A DNA stretch of 64,000 nt from Symmachiella dynata (GCF_007747995.1 NZ_CP036276.1:5137001-5201000), one strand, 5' to 3'. Counted from the stretch's first letter, positions 51,559 through 62,484 are shown. A program made the numbers and translations. The notes: generated from the sequence alone by a model not told the origin.

Positions 51559-54500
51559 ATGAAGTTGATCCTACGTCTGGTATTGTCGCTCGCCGTCTGT
51601 GGCGCAGCGGCATTGATTGCGGAATCGTGCTCCGCCGCTGAACAAGGTGCCCCCGAATGGATTTGGACCGCCGGTGACTTGACCAGCGCCAAGACCGCAT
51701 ACTTTCGCCAGGAAATCAAACTCTCCTCGCCGACAGACGTCACGATCGACATCACCGCTGATAACTCCTACGAGTTGTACGTCAACGGCGACCTTGTTGG
51801 CAGTGGTGACAATTGGAAATACGTCAAACAGTTCAACATCACTAAACGCGTCCAACGCGGCAAAAATGTGATTGCCGTGAAGGCCACCAATGCCTCAGAA
51901 GGCTCCGCCGGATTGTTGGTGCGGGTGCTCGTCGAACAGGGGGGCGGCGGCGACGTCATCTTCGTTTCCAACGGAACTTGGAAATCCACCGACGAACCGC
52001 AATCCAACACGGCTTGGACGGCTCTGAACTACAACGCCTCCAACTGGAAACCGGTCCACGTCCTGGGAGCCTACCCCGACGCCGAACCGTGGAAGACAGT
52101 CACTTGGGCCTCGAAACTCAAAGATCGTTTTCTAGCGGCTGAAGGATTCAAGATTGAAAAGGTCGCCGGACCGGATGTGACCGGAACGCTGATCAACATG
52201 TGCTTCGATGGAAACGGCCGCATCATTGCCAGCCAGGAACGCGGACCGCTGTTGATGATGATCGATTCCAATGGCGACGGCGAAATGGACAAGACGCAGG
52301 TCGTCAGCGACGACATCAAAAACTGCCAAGGCGTTTTTGCTTTCGATGACACATTGTTGTGTGCCGGTGAAGGCCCCGAGGGTGTTGCTTTGTATCGCCT
52401 GTCCGATCCCGACGCTGACGGAAAATACACCAAAACCGAAACCGTCCAAATCTATGACGCAAGAATCGCCGACCACGGTCCGCACGCCATTCTGCTCGGT
52501 CCGGATGGATTTCTTTACAATGTGATGGGCAATCACGCCAATATCAAAGGCGACGTCAATCCCGATAGTCCCCACCGCGATTATTACGAAGGGGACTTGC
52601 TCCCGAAATACGAAGACGCACGAGGCCACGCGCGAGGCAAGAAGGCGCCGGCCGGTCTGGTCTATCGGCTCAACCAAGATGGAACCGATTGGAATTTGGT
52701 CGCCGGTGGATTTCGTAATGAATTCGACATGGCCTTCAATGAAGAGGGTGAGCTATTTACTTTCGATAGCGATATGGAATGGGACGTGGGTCTCCCTTGG
52801 TACCGCCCGGTCCGCATCAACCACGTTGTTCCCGGCGGCGAATTCGGCTGGCGGAGCGGTGCTTCGAAATGGCCCGACTATTACTTCGACAGCCTCCCCT
52901 CGACCGTCGACATCGGCCGCGGATCCCCTACGGGCGTTTGCTTCTATCACAACGACACGTTCCCCGAAAAATACCGCGACGCATTCTTCGTCGCCGACTG
53001 GTCGCAAGGCAAGATCCTAGCGATCCACCACAAACAAGATGGCTCGACCTACAAGGGTGAAGTCGAAGAATTCGTGACCGGAAATCCGCTGAACGTCTCC
53101 GACATCGTTCCCGGTCCTGATGGCGATTTGTACTTCTGTCTCGGCGGACGGGGCACCGAAGGCGGGATTTATCGCGTGACTCCCGAAAATCCGGGAACCG
53201 CGCGTCAGCCCAAATCGAATTCTCCTGTAGAACGCGCCTTGGCACTCCCCCAACCCTCGGCCGCTTGGACCCGCGCCCAAGTCAAAAAACTCGAAGAAGA
53301 GTCGGGATCAAACTGGCGGTCGAACCTGACCAAAGTTGCCGCCGATCCCAATCGCACCGTCGCGGATCGTCGCCGTGCGGTGGGCATCCTGCAACAATTC
53401 TCCGACGGCCCGCCGCGACGACTGCTGACTGCATTGGCCAACGACGACAAACCGCAAATGCGGGCACTCGCGCTCACCTTGCTGGCCATTCACATCGACG
53501 ACGAAGCCGAAAAAACGATCATCCAAGCGTTGGGCGATTCCGATCCCGTTGTACGCCGCCGTGCTTGCGAAGCATTGATTCGTGCCAACAAGACCGCTCC
53601 AGTGGACGTCGTGTTGCCCATGCTGGCTGAGCAAGATCGCTTTGTACGATACGCCGCTCGTGAGTTACTACAACGTCTCCCGGCTGAGCAATGGGCCGAT
53701 GCGGTACTGACCGCCGACGATCCACGCATTGCCGCCGCCGGCATGTTGGCGTTGGTCATCAATTCTCCCACAGCGGAACAAAACGAAGCGATTCTCAAAC
53801 GCTCAGTCGCGCTGCTACGATCGGACTTGCCCGACGCCGACGCGCTGGATGTGTTGCGCGTCGCTGAATTGGCACTGCAAAATGAAGGGACGACAGAAGC
53901 CTCGCGTTCCAACCTGTCCCATGCAGCACTGCAACTGTTCCCTTCGACCGACAACGGTTTGAACCGCGAATTGGCGCGCGTGCTGGCGTATCTGCAAGAG
54001 TCACGGGCGATCGACAAACTGATTACCTATCTACAAAACTCGACAGATACCACCGATCAAATCCATGCCGTTTATTGCCTGCGTTTCATTCCCCAAGGTT
54101 GGAAATGGGACCAACAGGCCGTTCTGTTCGAAGCCCTCGACCGTCTAGCTGGCCTAGAAGGGGGCGCGAGCTTCCGTGGCTATCTGGAAAATATGACGCG
54201 TGATTATCTCGCGACTCAAAAAGACCCGACCCGAGTGAATTTGCTGGCACACGCAGCCGAGTTCCCCATGCCCACGCGGTTGATGCTCGAAGCACTCTCC
54301 GCCGAACAGGCGACTACCTTCAGCAACGATTTGATCAAACTGGATCAACAACTCGCCGAAGCGGAAATTGCAGCCGATGCGCGAGCCCAAATCGCGTCGG
54401 CCATCGTTGATGCCTTGGGGCGCAGTAAAGCGCCGGAAACGAAGGATTATCTTCGCAAGTTATTCGAACAACAACCGGACCGCCGCGAAGGAGTCGCCCG

Positions 54501-55311
54501 TGCATTGGCCCGTCAAGCCGACCAAGCAAACTTTGCACCGTTGGTGGCGACCTTGCAATTCGGCGACAAAGGGACGCTGCAAGCAGTGATCCGCGGCTTG
54601 CTGAAGATCGACGCCAAACCAGAGAAGCCGCAAGACATTCGCACGGCTATCATCGCCGGTTTGAAAGTTGATAAAAACAGCCGCAAGGAAGTCGTCCGCC
54701 TGCTTAATAAATGGACCGACCAAGAGGTCGCGGAGGATTCCGATATGGGCCCGTTCCAGTCGTGGTTTATCGAAGAGTATCCCGACCTGCCGGCGGCCGA
54801 ACTTCCCCAAACGGCGAAGAAGTCGAAATGGGAATTCGATCAGATCCTCAAATTTGTCACCGATCGTTCCAGCGGTGGCAAAGGCGACGCTGTGAAAGGC
54901 GAAGCAATTTTTGAAAAAGCGCAATGCATCAAATGCCACCGCTTCGGCCAACGGGGCGAAGGACTCGGCCCCGACCTGTCGGCTGTCCGCAAACGCTTCC
55001 AGCGCAAGCAGATTGTCGAATCGCTGTTCTATCCCTCGGCTGTGATCTCCGACCAATACCAAAGTGTGTCGATCATCACCAACGAAGGACTGACGCACAC
55101 CGGCTTGGCTGTCGAACAAGGCGATGCCTACGTCGTTTTGTCGACCGACGGCACAAAAACGACGGTCAAAAAGTCGGACATCGATGAGATGATTCCGTCG
55201 AACACCTCGGGCATGCCCGAAGGACTGCTCGACGTGTTGACCTTGGCCGAAATCGCCGACCTGTTCGCCTTTCTGGAAACGACGCCCGCTGCTGTCGCGA
55301 CAGAAAAATAA
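51559..55311 (+). CDS. Giant exported propeller, HEAT-like and haem-binding protein
   Basis: 1250 residues from ATG at 51559 with GAGGAT about 12 bases upstream. A signal peptide covers residues 1-25. A carbohydrate-binding-like beta domain (30-180, with YELYVNGDLVGSGDNW) comes first, then a soluble-dehydrogenase/sorbosone-type propeller (190-560: GVALYRLSDPDADGKY, GPHAILLGPDGFLYNVMG, GFRNEFDMAFNEEGELF). HEAT-like helical repeats follow (590-1090), then the Pirellula/Verrucomicrobium-type haem domain with C1123-I-K-C1126-H1127. This is the PVC 'membrane-bound dehydrogenase' architecture. It may oxidise a sugar or polyol and pass electrons to the haem; the cofactor and substrate are not proven. 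Confidence 0.93.
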   Translation: MKLILRLVLSLAVCGAAALIAESCSAAEQGAPEWIWTAGDLTSAKTAYFRQEIKLSSPTDVTIDITADNSYELYVNGDLVGSGDNWKYVKQFNITKRVQRGKNVIAVKATNASEGSAGLLVRVLVEQGGGGDVIFVSNGTWKSTDEPQSNTAWTALNYNASNWKPVHVLGAYPDAEPWKTVTWASKLKDRFLAAEGFKIEKVAGPDVTGTLINMCFDGNGRIIASQERGPLLMMIDSNGDGEMDKTQVVSDDIKNCQGVFAFDDTLLCAGEGPEGVALYRLSDPDADGKYTKTETVQIYDARIADHGPHAILLGPDGFLYNVMGNHANIKGDVNPDSPHRDYYEGDLLPKYEDARGHARGKKAPAGLVYRLNQDGTDWNLVAGGFRNEFDMAFNEEGELFTFDSDMEWDVGLPWYRPVRINHVVPGGEFGWRSGASKWPDYYFDSLPSTVDIGRGSPTGVCFYHNDTFPEKYRDAFFVADWSQGKILAIHHKQDGSTYKGEVEEFVTGNPLNVSDIVPGPDGDLYFCLGGRGTEGGIYRVTPENPGTARQPKSNSPVERALALPQPSAAWTRAQVKKLEEESGSNWRSNLTKVAADPNRTVADRRRAVGILQQFSDGPPRRLLTALANDDKPQMRALALTLLAIHIDDEAEKTIIQALGDSDPVVRRRACEALIRANKTAPVDVVLPMLAEQDRFVRYAARELLQRLPAEQWADAVLTADDPRIAAAGMLALVINSPTAEQNEAILKRSVALLRSDLPDADALDVLRVAELALQNEGTTEASRSNLSHAALQLFPSTDNGLNRELARVLAYLQESRAIDKLITYLQNSTDTTDQIHAVYCLRFIPQGWKWDQQAVLFEALDRLAGLEGGASFRGYLENMTRDYLATQKDPTRVNLLAHAAEFPMPTRLMLEALSAEQATTFSNDLIKLDQQLAEAEIAADARAQIASAIVDALGRSKAPETKDYLRKLFEQQPDRREGVARALARQADQANFAPLVATLQFGDKGTLQAVIRGLLKIDAKPEKPQDIRTAIIAGLKVDKNSRKEVVRLLNKWTDQEVAEDSDMGPFQSWFIEEYPDLPAAELPQTAKKSKWEFDQILKFVTDRSSGGKGDAVKGEAIFEKAQCIKCHRFGQRGEGLGPDLSAVRKRFQRKQIVESLFYPSAVISDQYQSVSIITNEGLTHTGLAVEQGDAYVVLSTDGTKTTVKKSDIDEMIPSNTSGMPEGLLDVLTLAEIADLFAFLETTPAAVATEK

Positions 55312-55323
55312 GACGATCACCGC

Positions 55324-55355
55324 GGGTGCCACTGGCGGGCTCGTCCGCCAGTGCG
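55324..55355. repeat. Palindromic repeat of the GTGCCACTGGC family
   Basis: CACTGGCGG (55330-55338) pairs exactly with CCGCCAGTG (55345-55353) around GCTCGT. It lies just after the stop codon of the giant haem protein, so it could also stabilise or end that transcript. Confidence 0.8.
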
Positions 55356-55466
55356 CACGCCGTGAGATGTTCATACCGTCTAAAACCGCGTCCCGCATCT
55401 ACACTAACGGTCAATCCGCTAGTGGTACCCTTTGCTGGCCGATCGGACCTGACACGGACCATCCCG

Positions 55467-56921
55467 ATGCCTGCGCACATCACACCCACCAGCCGTTGCC
55501 GTTTGGGAATTGGCTGCAGCGACATCACGCCGCCAGTGGGGATCTACCATCGATTTTGGGGGGCCGCTAAGCACGATCGTGCCACCGGTGTGCATCGCCC
55601 CTTGTTAGCGACGGTGCTGATCATCGAACCGTACGAATCCGGTTCCACCAACGAGCATACCGTCATGGTCGCTTTAGATCATTGCATCCTTCGACCTCCC
55701 GAATTGGCGGAGCTGACCGCTGCCGTGTGCCAACTCACCGGCGAAGATGAATCGCAACTGATGATCACATTTTCACACACGCACTCCGGAGGCAATTTGT
55801 GCAAGGACCGCGTTGAACTGCCCGGCGGTGAATTGATAGTCCCCTACCTGGAATCCTTACCCGAAAAAATCGCCGCCGCCTATCACGCAGCACGCGAGAC
55901 ATCACAAACCGCGATCCTGACATACGGCGCTACGACCTGCGATATGGCGCGGCAACGCGATTTCTGGGATGAGCAGCAGGATCGCTATGTCTGCGGCTTC
56001 AACCCACAAGGCCAGTGCGATCAAACTTTAGTGGTCGCCCGTGCGACCGATGAGCAGGGGGGCACGCTCGCCACAATCGTCAACTATGCCTGTCATCCGA
56101 CGACGTTGGCCTGGGAAAACACGTTGATTAGCCCCGACTACATCGGAGCGCTCCGCGAAACCGTCGAACAAGCCACCGCTGCCCCCTGCTTGTTTTTGCT
56201 CTCCCCCTGCGGCGATGTCGGACCGCGGGATGGCTTTGTCGGCGATCCCGCTGTCGCCGATCGCAATGGTCGCCAGGTCGGTTATGCCGCTCTATCTGTG
56301 CTACAGTCGTTGCCAGCTGCTGCCGAAGATTTTCACTACATCGGCCCCGTTCTCTCCGGAGCCACGCTCGGAGCCTGGGAATACCGACCACACTCCACCA
56401 ACCGCGCCGCCGAGACCGGGTGCTTCCAGCATCACCGCTGGCAAGTCCCGCTCGATTATCTCGACGGATTACCAACCGCAGCAACCGTCGAAGCCGAGCT
56501 GAAGGCGCTCATCGCCCAGGAGTCGCAGACCCGCAAAACCGGCGACGACACCACCGCGCACGAATTACGCGTCTTGGCCGAACGAAAGCGGCGACTCCTA
56601 GAACGCATCGCCCCCTTGCCGCCGGGCGAGCACTATCCCTATACGGTCGAAATGGTAAAACTGGGCGACGCGATTTGGATCGCTATTGAAGGGGAGCCCT
56701 ACAACCTCCTACAGCAAGAGCTCCGCCAAAGCTTCCCCCACACCCCACTGATCATCACCGTCCTCGCCAACGGCGCCCGAGCCAGCTACATCCCCCGGCA
56801 AGAGGACTATGGCAAAGCCCTCTACCAAACAGAAATCGCCCTACTCGCCCCGGGTGCTTTAGAAACCCTCATCCAAGCCATCGCCAATCAAATCACAAAG
56901 TGGACGGGCCTTGAGGCTTGA
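55467..56921 (+). CDS. Neutral/alkaline ceramidase-like protein
   Basis: 484 residues from ATG at 55467 (MPAHITPTSRCRLGIGCSD). No signal peptide is seen. The N-terminal domain of neutral non-lysosomal ceramidases is recognised: LGIGCSDITPPVGIYHRFWG, FSHTHSGGNL (zinc-binding HxH near 114) and VNYACHPTTLAWENTLISPD (near 210, a later zinc histidine and the ISPDY motif). Family enzymes hydrolyse ceramide to sphingosine and fatty acid, but many bacterial relatives act on other amides, so the substrate is open. The stop codon lies inside the heptamer repeat at 56913. Confidence 0.87.
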   Translation: MPAHITPTSRCRLGIGCSDITPPVGIYHRFWGAAKHDRATGVHRPLLATVLIIEPYESGSTNEHTVMVALDHCILRPPELAELTAAVCQLTGEDESQLMITFSHTHSGGNLCKDRVELPGGELIVPYLESLPEKIAAAYHAARETSQTAILTYGATTCDMARQRDFWDEQQDRYVCGFNPQGQCDQTLVVARATDEQGGTLATIVNYACHPTTLAWENTLISPDYIGALRETVEQATAAPCLFLLSPCGDVGPRDGFVGDPAVADRNGRQVGYAALSVLQSLPAAAEDFHYIGPVLSGATLGAWEYRPHSTNRAAETGCFQHHRWQVPLDYLDGLPTAATVEAELKALIAQESQTRKTGDDTTAHELRVLAERKRRLLERIAPLPPGEHYPYTVEMVKLGDAIWIAIEGEPYNLLQQELRQSFPHTPLIITVLANGARASYIPRQEDYGKALYQTEIALLAPGALETLIQAIANQITKWTGLEA

Positions 56922-56937
56922 GGCGTGAGGCTCGAGG
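56913..56937. repeat. Heptamer tandem repeat (GAGGCTT)-like x3
   Basis: GAGGCTT, GAGGCGT, GAGGCTC then GAGG. The unit is the one repeated exactly before pheT at 13504. The ceramidase-like gene ends inside it (TGA at 56919-56921). Confidence 0.85.
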
Positions 56938-56950
56938 AGATTCGGCAATC

Positions 56951-57752
<802 letters not shown>

Positions 57753-57772
57753 GTTTTTGTATCCCACTCTAG

Positions 57773-57861
57773 TGTTTTGATCTTGGTGCAAGCCAGGTTT
57801 TCATGTTTTGATTCTTGCACAAGCTATAGACAAATGAAAAGCGAGTTCGTGACAAATGTCA
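57773..57861. promoter_or_regulatory. Operator-like repeats upstream of the SDR gene
   Basis: Two related 21-base units start at 57773 and 57804, 31 bases apart (three helical turns); 16 of 21 bases match. Each ends in a small palindrome, CTTGGTGCAAG and CTTGCACAAG. The palindrome TGACAAATGTCA follows at 57850-57861. The pattern suggests a GntR- or LacI-type regulator, but no regulator gene is adjacent. Confidence 0.4.
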
Positions 57862-57997
57862 TGAAAGTACATTTCTGCGTAACACTTCGCCGTGCACGAT
57901 CGCAAGCGGTCGCCTGAGGATTCACGAAGTCATCGGCGCAGATCTGTGATTGATCAGTATTCTATCTGTGGCTTCGTGAACCGTTGATCGACATGAG

Positions 57998-60265
57998 TCA
58001 ACGCGGTCGGTCAAGAATGCCCCGCAACTCCTCGACGCGCTGCAGGTTGATCCCATCGGGACGGTGTTCCAACAGCCAGTCGGCATCCTCGGCGGCTGCT
58101 TCGCGGCGTTCGGTTTGGAAGCGGAGGACCGCGCGAATCCAGCGTGACTGAGCCGCTTGGTTGTCGACTTCTACGATGGCAGTGACATACCGTAGCATCC
58201 CTTCGGGATCTTGCTCCTCTTGCGCTAAACCGAGCAGATTCGACAACATGCGAATCACGATGTCCCGTTTGGTGGCTGTCTTCAAATGCTCGTCGGTGAG
58301 CGGGATCCCGCGGTTGGCTTGGAGCATCATCGCTGCCGATTCTCGGCTGAGAAATTCGCCGCCGTCAAAGGGATCAATCAGTTGTGAGTCCCCTTCCTGG
58401 GGTTCGTGCCGCACGATGAAATGCCCAGGCAGCCCCACCCCGACAACGTTCAGACCGATACGACGTGCCAATTCCATGTAGAGCACCGAGAGCGATATCG
58501 GCAACCCTTCGCGATCGTCGATCACCTCATTCAAGTAGCTGTTGGATTTGTGATAATAGTTGGTGCGGCTGCCGTGATAGCCAAGGTCGGCGAACATGGC
58601 GCTATTCAATGCGGCCAATTTGTCGGACTCCGACGCATCGTCGGGGAGATCTTTTTGAATCCCGCGCGCCATGCGGTTGATTTCCTTTTGATAGAGCGCC
58701 GGATCAAGTTCGTCGTTGTCGAGCTTTGCCACCAACAGCGCCGCTTGTAACAGATCAATCTGTTCTTCATCAGCCGTTAAGGTTTTCACCAGTTCAGCCA
58801 CAGTCGCATGCTGGTGGATTTCGTCCGCCAGCTTTCGCAGTTGGGCCGCCTGTTTTTCCAGTTTCACAGCGCGCCTGCGAAGGACCGTCAAACTGGCGGG
58901 GCTATCGGGCAGCAATGTCTCCACCAACGGTTTTGAAGGGGGGCCCGTGGTGGCAATTTCACCAACCACTCCCTCAATACGGGACGCAACCGCCGGGTCG
59001 ATGCTTGTTTTAGGGATCGATTTGGCGACCTGAAAGTTTTTGAATTCTGCCTCTGTGTCACGAAACTTCGCCAACCCGACTTGGCCGGACGTCAGCCCGC
59101 GGTCTTCGGATTCGAACACCAATTCGTCATTCACATAACACAAGATGCGTTTCTCTTCGATGCGCACTTTAATGGTGTTCCAATCACCGGCGCGATATTT
59201 GGGCGTATATTGGTGTTTGAGAATCGTCCAGGAGAGCACATCGGGCCCGTCGAAACGCGTTAACCGCATCCGCGCGCCGCTGGGATAAAATCCATAATGC
59301 CGATCGTTGCCATCGGAGTGAAACACTAACCCAGCCGCGCCGCTTTCGTCGTCCAATCGCAAGGTCACGGCGACCTCAAACGGCAACTCGGGAACCTCGG
59401 CGGTACTCAACACAAACGACCGGCCGCCGAATCCGCTGCCGGTTCCTTCCACGGTCATCCGCCCGGAACGTTGCCGCCACGTGGCTCCCAAGTGCGGCGT
59501 CCATTCTTGAGGATCGAGCGCCCCGATCGTCAGCCACCGCTCGATCGGCACCGGGTTGGGGGTTTCAATCAATTTTTTGAGCGCATTGACCGGCATGGCA
59601 AATCCCAGGTTGGCCGTGTATTGCGCCTTCATCGTCAATAAGCCCAACACCCGCCCCCGCATGTCGAGCAACGGACCACCGCTATTACCGGTCTCGATCG
59701 GAATCGCCAATTGCAGCATGTTGCGGCCATCGATTTCACGCGTCCCGGAGATCACGCCGCTGACCACACTGTTGTTCAGTCCATAGGGATTGCCCAACGC
59801 GATCACTGGCTGGCCGTTTTCCACACTGTCGGAATCCCCCAGCGGCAGCGCGGGTAAATTCTCGGCTTTGATTTTGATCAACGCCAAATCGAGTTTGCGG
59901 TCCGACGCGTGCACAACCTCTGCAGGGTAAGAGTCCCCTTGGGAGGTCTTGACGGTGATCGGCCGCGCTTCGGCGATGACGTGCAGATTCGTTGCAATCA
60001 AGCCGTCCGGCTCAATCACAAATCCCGTCCCCAAACCCACGCGGTCTCCCCGCCGTCCCGTGACGGTGATTTCAACGACCGCTTTATCGGCAATTTTTGC
60101 TAGCTGTTGAACCGTCAGCGGCGATTCGCTGGGAAGGCGGATCTTTGAATCTGCGGCTGTTGGTTTTGCGGTCTCGATCTCCTCCGCCGAGAACAACGGC
60201 TCCGTGAGCAACGAGGCTAAGAGAAACCAACAGCAACAACATGCAACGCGCTTTCGCATTCCCAT
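57998..60265 (-). CDS. Exported serine protease / lectin-like / transglutaminase-like (SirB1) fusion
   Basis: 755 residues from ATG at 60265 with GAGGAG six bases upstream; the earlier frame start at 60427 runs through repeat DNA. A signal peptide covers residues 1-27. Residues 50-240 are an S1C (DegP/HtrA-like) protease with H95 in ATNLHVIAEA, D127 in LDLALIKI and S195 in ETGNSGGPLLD. No PDZ domain follows; instead residues 270-440 form a beta-sandwich like DUF1080 or laminin-G (RILCYVNDELVFESEDRG). The C-terminal part (about 480-750) is SirB1/transglutaminase-like (YLNEVIDDREGLPISLSVLY, VGVGLPGHFIVRHE) with helical TPR-like end. Probably a periplasmic protein processing or quality-control factor; the linked activities are inferred. 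Confidence 0.9.
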   Translation of the reverse strand: MGMRKRVACCCCWFLLASLLTEPLFSAEEIETAKPTAADSKIRLPSESPLTVQQLAKIADKAVVEITVTGRRGDRVGLGTGFVIEPDGLIATNLHVIAEARPITVKTSQGDSYPAEVVHASDRKLDLALIKIKAENLPALPLGDSDSVENGQPVIALGNPYGLNNSVVSGVISGTREIDGRNMLQLAIPIETGNSGGPLLDMRGRVLGLLTMKAQYTANLGFAMPVNALKKLIETPNPVPIERWLTIGALDPQEWTPHLGATWRQRSGRMTVEGTGSGFGGRSFVLSTAEVPELPFEVAVTLRLDDESGAAGLVFHSDGNDRHYGFYPSGARMRLTRFDGPDVLSWTILKHQYTPKYRAGDWNTIKVRIEEKRILCYVNDELVFESEDRGLTSGQVGLAKFRDTEAEFKNFQVAKSIPKTSIDPAVASRIEGVVGEIATTGPPSKPLVETLLPDSPASLTVLRRRAVKLEKQAAQLRKLADEIHQHATVAELVKTLTADEEQIDLLQAALLVAKLDNDELDPALYQKEINRMARGIQKDLPDDASESDKLAALNSAMFADLGYHGSRTNYYHKSNSYLNEVIDDREGLPISLSVLYMELARRIGLNVVGVGLPGHFIVRHEPQEGDSQLIDPFDGGEFLSRESAAMMLQANRGIPLTDEHLKTATKRDIVIRMLSNLLGLAQEEQDPEGMLRYVTAIVEVDNQAAQSRWIRAVLRFQTERREAAAEDADWLLEHRPDGINLQRVEELRGILDRPR

Positions 60266-60378
60266 CAACAACTCCTCAAACCGGGGGAGGGTGCGTCCGT
60301 GAATTCGGAACTCGACCGTGGTTTCATCGTAGCTGGCAGCCAAGATCTCCGCAATCGCGCTCTCTGTTTTGAGTCGTT

Positions 60379-60411
60379 GTATGTATCGCGACGCACCTTT
60401 CGATGTAGGAC
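60379..60411. repeat. REP-like palindromic repeat, copy 3 of 3 (degenerate)
   Basis: ATGTATCGCGACGCACC with the tail TTTCGATGTAGGACA; the left arm has two changes from GGTGCGTCGCGACGCACC. It lies between two minus-strand genes. Confidence 0.75.
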
Positions 60412-60520
60412 AATTCGTTATCACCACGAATCAACATGCTGCACATACATTCGACAAATGGGTAAGCAAAGTTCTTTCGCGATTCGTCATGCACAGCATG
60501 ACCTACCTGCTCGTACCGCG

Positions 60521-62377
60521 TTAAAACTCGATTTCGAGCGTGCTCGTATCGTCTGCGGCCACCGACTTGACGCCCGTCAATTCCTGCCGCTGGTCTCCTT
60601 CACCGACGCGAATCGTATACACGCCTTCCTTGAAGACTCCCGGGCGAAATTTTGTGCCATGGATGCGGAGCGTGTAGACGACTTCGTCCAATGCTTCGTC
60701 AACGACCTGCACCACCGGGTTCTCTTGGCCGCTGATGTTCAGCGTCGGGAGATACGCGAGCGGCTGGCGGTGATAGTTGTCTTGTTGAGTGATCGTGATC
60801 GGCCAACCGGGATGTTGCTTGGTGCCTGGTTCGGTCACATCCACATGCCGCGGCCAACATTCCATCACGATGTTCCGAGCAGGTTTTTGAAATCGCACGA
60901 TGCCGTAACCGGCGGCGTTGTGGTTTTCCATCTTGGGATTGGCATAGGCCTGCATCGTGAGCTTGTTTCCCAACCCGTCGTAGTACCGCCCGGTGAAAGG
61001 GAGCGGATTGTCGGCCGGGTGATTTTCCGGTTTTTCCAGCGGCCACCACCAACGTCCATAAAAATTGACAATCGAGGGGACGCAAAACGACACGCCCGCA
61101 TCTTCCCAGGAATTGATCCCGTGATGGATCACCGTCGCCAAGTGCTGATCACCAGCGATATGAAACGCAAAACTTCGTCGCATTTCCTCCAACGCTCGCG
61201 CGCGTCCTGCTTGCGGCCAGCCGTTGGAATCGAGATCGGCCAGCAACCGACCATTGTGACTACCATGAATGTGCGCGCCGCCGGCAAATATGGTTTGCGA
61301 CAGTACCGCCTTCATCTCCGCACTACCCCACGACTGGCCCCACTCCCGCAAAAACTTCAACTGCCGGTCGCCCAACAACCGTGCTTCAGGAACATCGACT
61401 GAGGCGCGGTCGTAGCTGGGATTATTGATGTGGTCGGGACGCGGGCCTTGTTGCGGAATCAACCCCGCCGGTCCGGTCTTCCATTTGCGATCTTCGATGA
61501 TGGCAAAATCGATGCCCCCCACGTTCAGCGATGTGTAATAGACCGTAATCCCCTGCCCGATCGGCGTCGCATCATACGGGTCGGGCAGATGGCTGGTTTG
61601 GGCCCGCTGCACCATGTTCACATACTCTGGCGACATGATATATCCACCATCCGCTCCGCCGCGGAGTTTCGACACCTTACCTGCTTCGCCCCACAGGTTC
61701 CCCTGCCCCACGTCGTGGTCGTCGGGGATCGTAATCGTCGGCCGGTCCTTGATGATCTCGCCAAACTGGCGGCCGAACAACAACCACGCCGCCGTGTGTG
61801 CGCGGTGGTCATAACTTTGATCGCCGGAGAAAAACAACAGGTCCGGATCCTGCGCTTTGACGTTCCGCACAATGTCTTCCCGCATGCCACGATCGCTGTT
61901 GGAATTGCCGGTGAAGGCGGCAACCACAATTTCGTCTTTGTCGCGGGGATCCTTACGAATGCGGCCTGCAAATTTCGCCCCGCCGGGATGCGTGACGCGA
62001 TACTGGTGATCGCGGGAATGATCCCAATCTTCGATGCGAAACGTCGCCAACCAACCGGTCTCGTCGACGTTGGAGCGAGCAATCGTTTTCCAATTCGTGC
62101 CATCGTGAATCTGCAGCGTCACCTCGCGCGATTCGCCGTCACGGAGCGGATAAAGCTGCGCGGACAATTTGAGGATGTTGTCCTGCACCGTATACAGCGC
62201 AAAACAAATCGCCTCATCCCGCGGCACCTCGGGAATCGTTGGCTTGCCCCCTTTGCGATCAATCGTTATCGGCTCGGGAATGGAGTCCGAGGGGAACGCC
62301 GCAGTGGCCGTCGCCGTGATGGTGATCACTGTGGCGAATAAGGTGATGTATTTTCTGATGAGGCGTGAGTGGTTCAT
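60521..62377 (-). CDS. PhoD-like metallophosphatase
   Basis: 618 residues from ATG at 62377; the upstream frame is translated from the CCCTCACC repeat and is rejected. A signal peptide covers residues 1-29 (LFATVITITATATAAFP). A beta-sandwich N-terminal domain (about 40-165) is followed by the PhoD-type phosphatase domain: LLFFSGDQSYDHRAH, TIPDDHDVGQGNLWGE, and FHIAGDQHLATVIHHG, which give the aspartate, asparagine/histidine and histidine metal ligands of the family. It would remove phosphate from phosphodiesters or monoesters in the periplasm, with calcium and iron in well-studied members. A beta-rich tail (about 520-618) completes it. Confidence 0.91.
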   Translation of the reverse strand: MNHSRLIRKYITLFATVITITATATAAFPSDSIPEPITIDRKGGKPTIPEVPRDEAICFALYTVQDNILKLSAQLYPLRDGESREVTLQIHDGTNWKTIARSNVDETGWLATFRIEDWDHSRDHQYRVTHPGGAKFAGRIRKDPRDKDEIVVAAFTGNSNSDRGMREDIVRNVKAQDPDLLFFSGDQSYDHRAHTAAWLLFGRQFGEIIKDRPTITIPDDHDVGQGNLWGEAGKVSKLRGGADGGYIMSPEYVNMVQRAQTSHLPDPYDATPIGQGITVYYTSLNVGGIDFAIIEDRKWKTGPAGLIPQQGPRPDHINNPSYDRASVDVPEARLLGDRQLKFLREWGQSWGSAEMKAVLSQTIFAGGAHIHGSHNGRLLADLDSNGWPQAGRARALEEMRRSFAFHIAGDQHLATVIHHGINSWEDAGVSFCVPSIVNFYGRWWWPLEKPENHPADNPLPFTGRYYDGLGNKLTMQAYANPKMENHNAAGYGIVRFQKPARNIVMECWPRHVDVTEPGTKQHPGWPITITQQDNYHRQPLAYLPTLNISGQENPVVQVVDEALDEVVYTLRIHGTKFRPGVFKEGVYTIRVGEGDQRQELTGVKSVAADDTSTLEIEF

Positions 62378-62484
62378 CGTGGCGCTCGTGTGGCTAGTGG
62401 TCGATGCTAACGGTTTGTGGTCATTGTACGAGGGTTGCGGTCGTTGTGCCAATACATCAGGCCGCACACCCATGAATGGATATT

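Noticed and set aside
54460-55398. 312-residue minus-strand frame
   Set aside because: Antisense to the end of the giant haem protein and running past it into a repeat.
60266-60427. Longer start for the protease fusion gene
   Set aside because: The extra 54 residues are translated from a REP-like repeat; the signal peptide and ribosome site fit ATG 60265.
61430-62341. 303-residue plus-strand frame
   Set aside because: Antisense to the PhoD-like gene.
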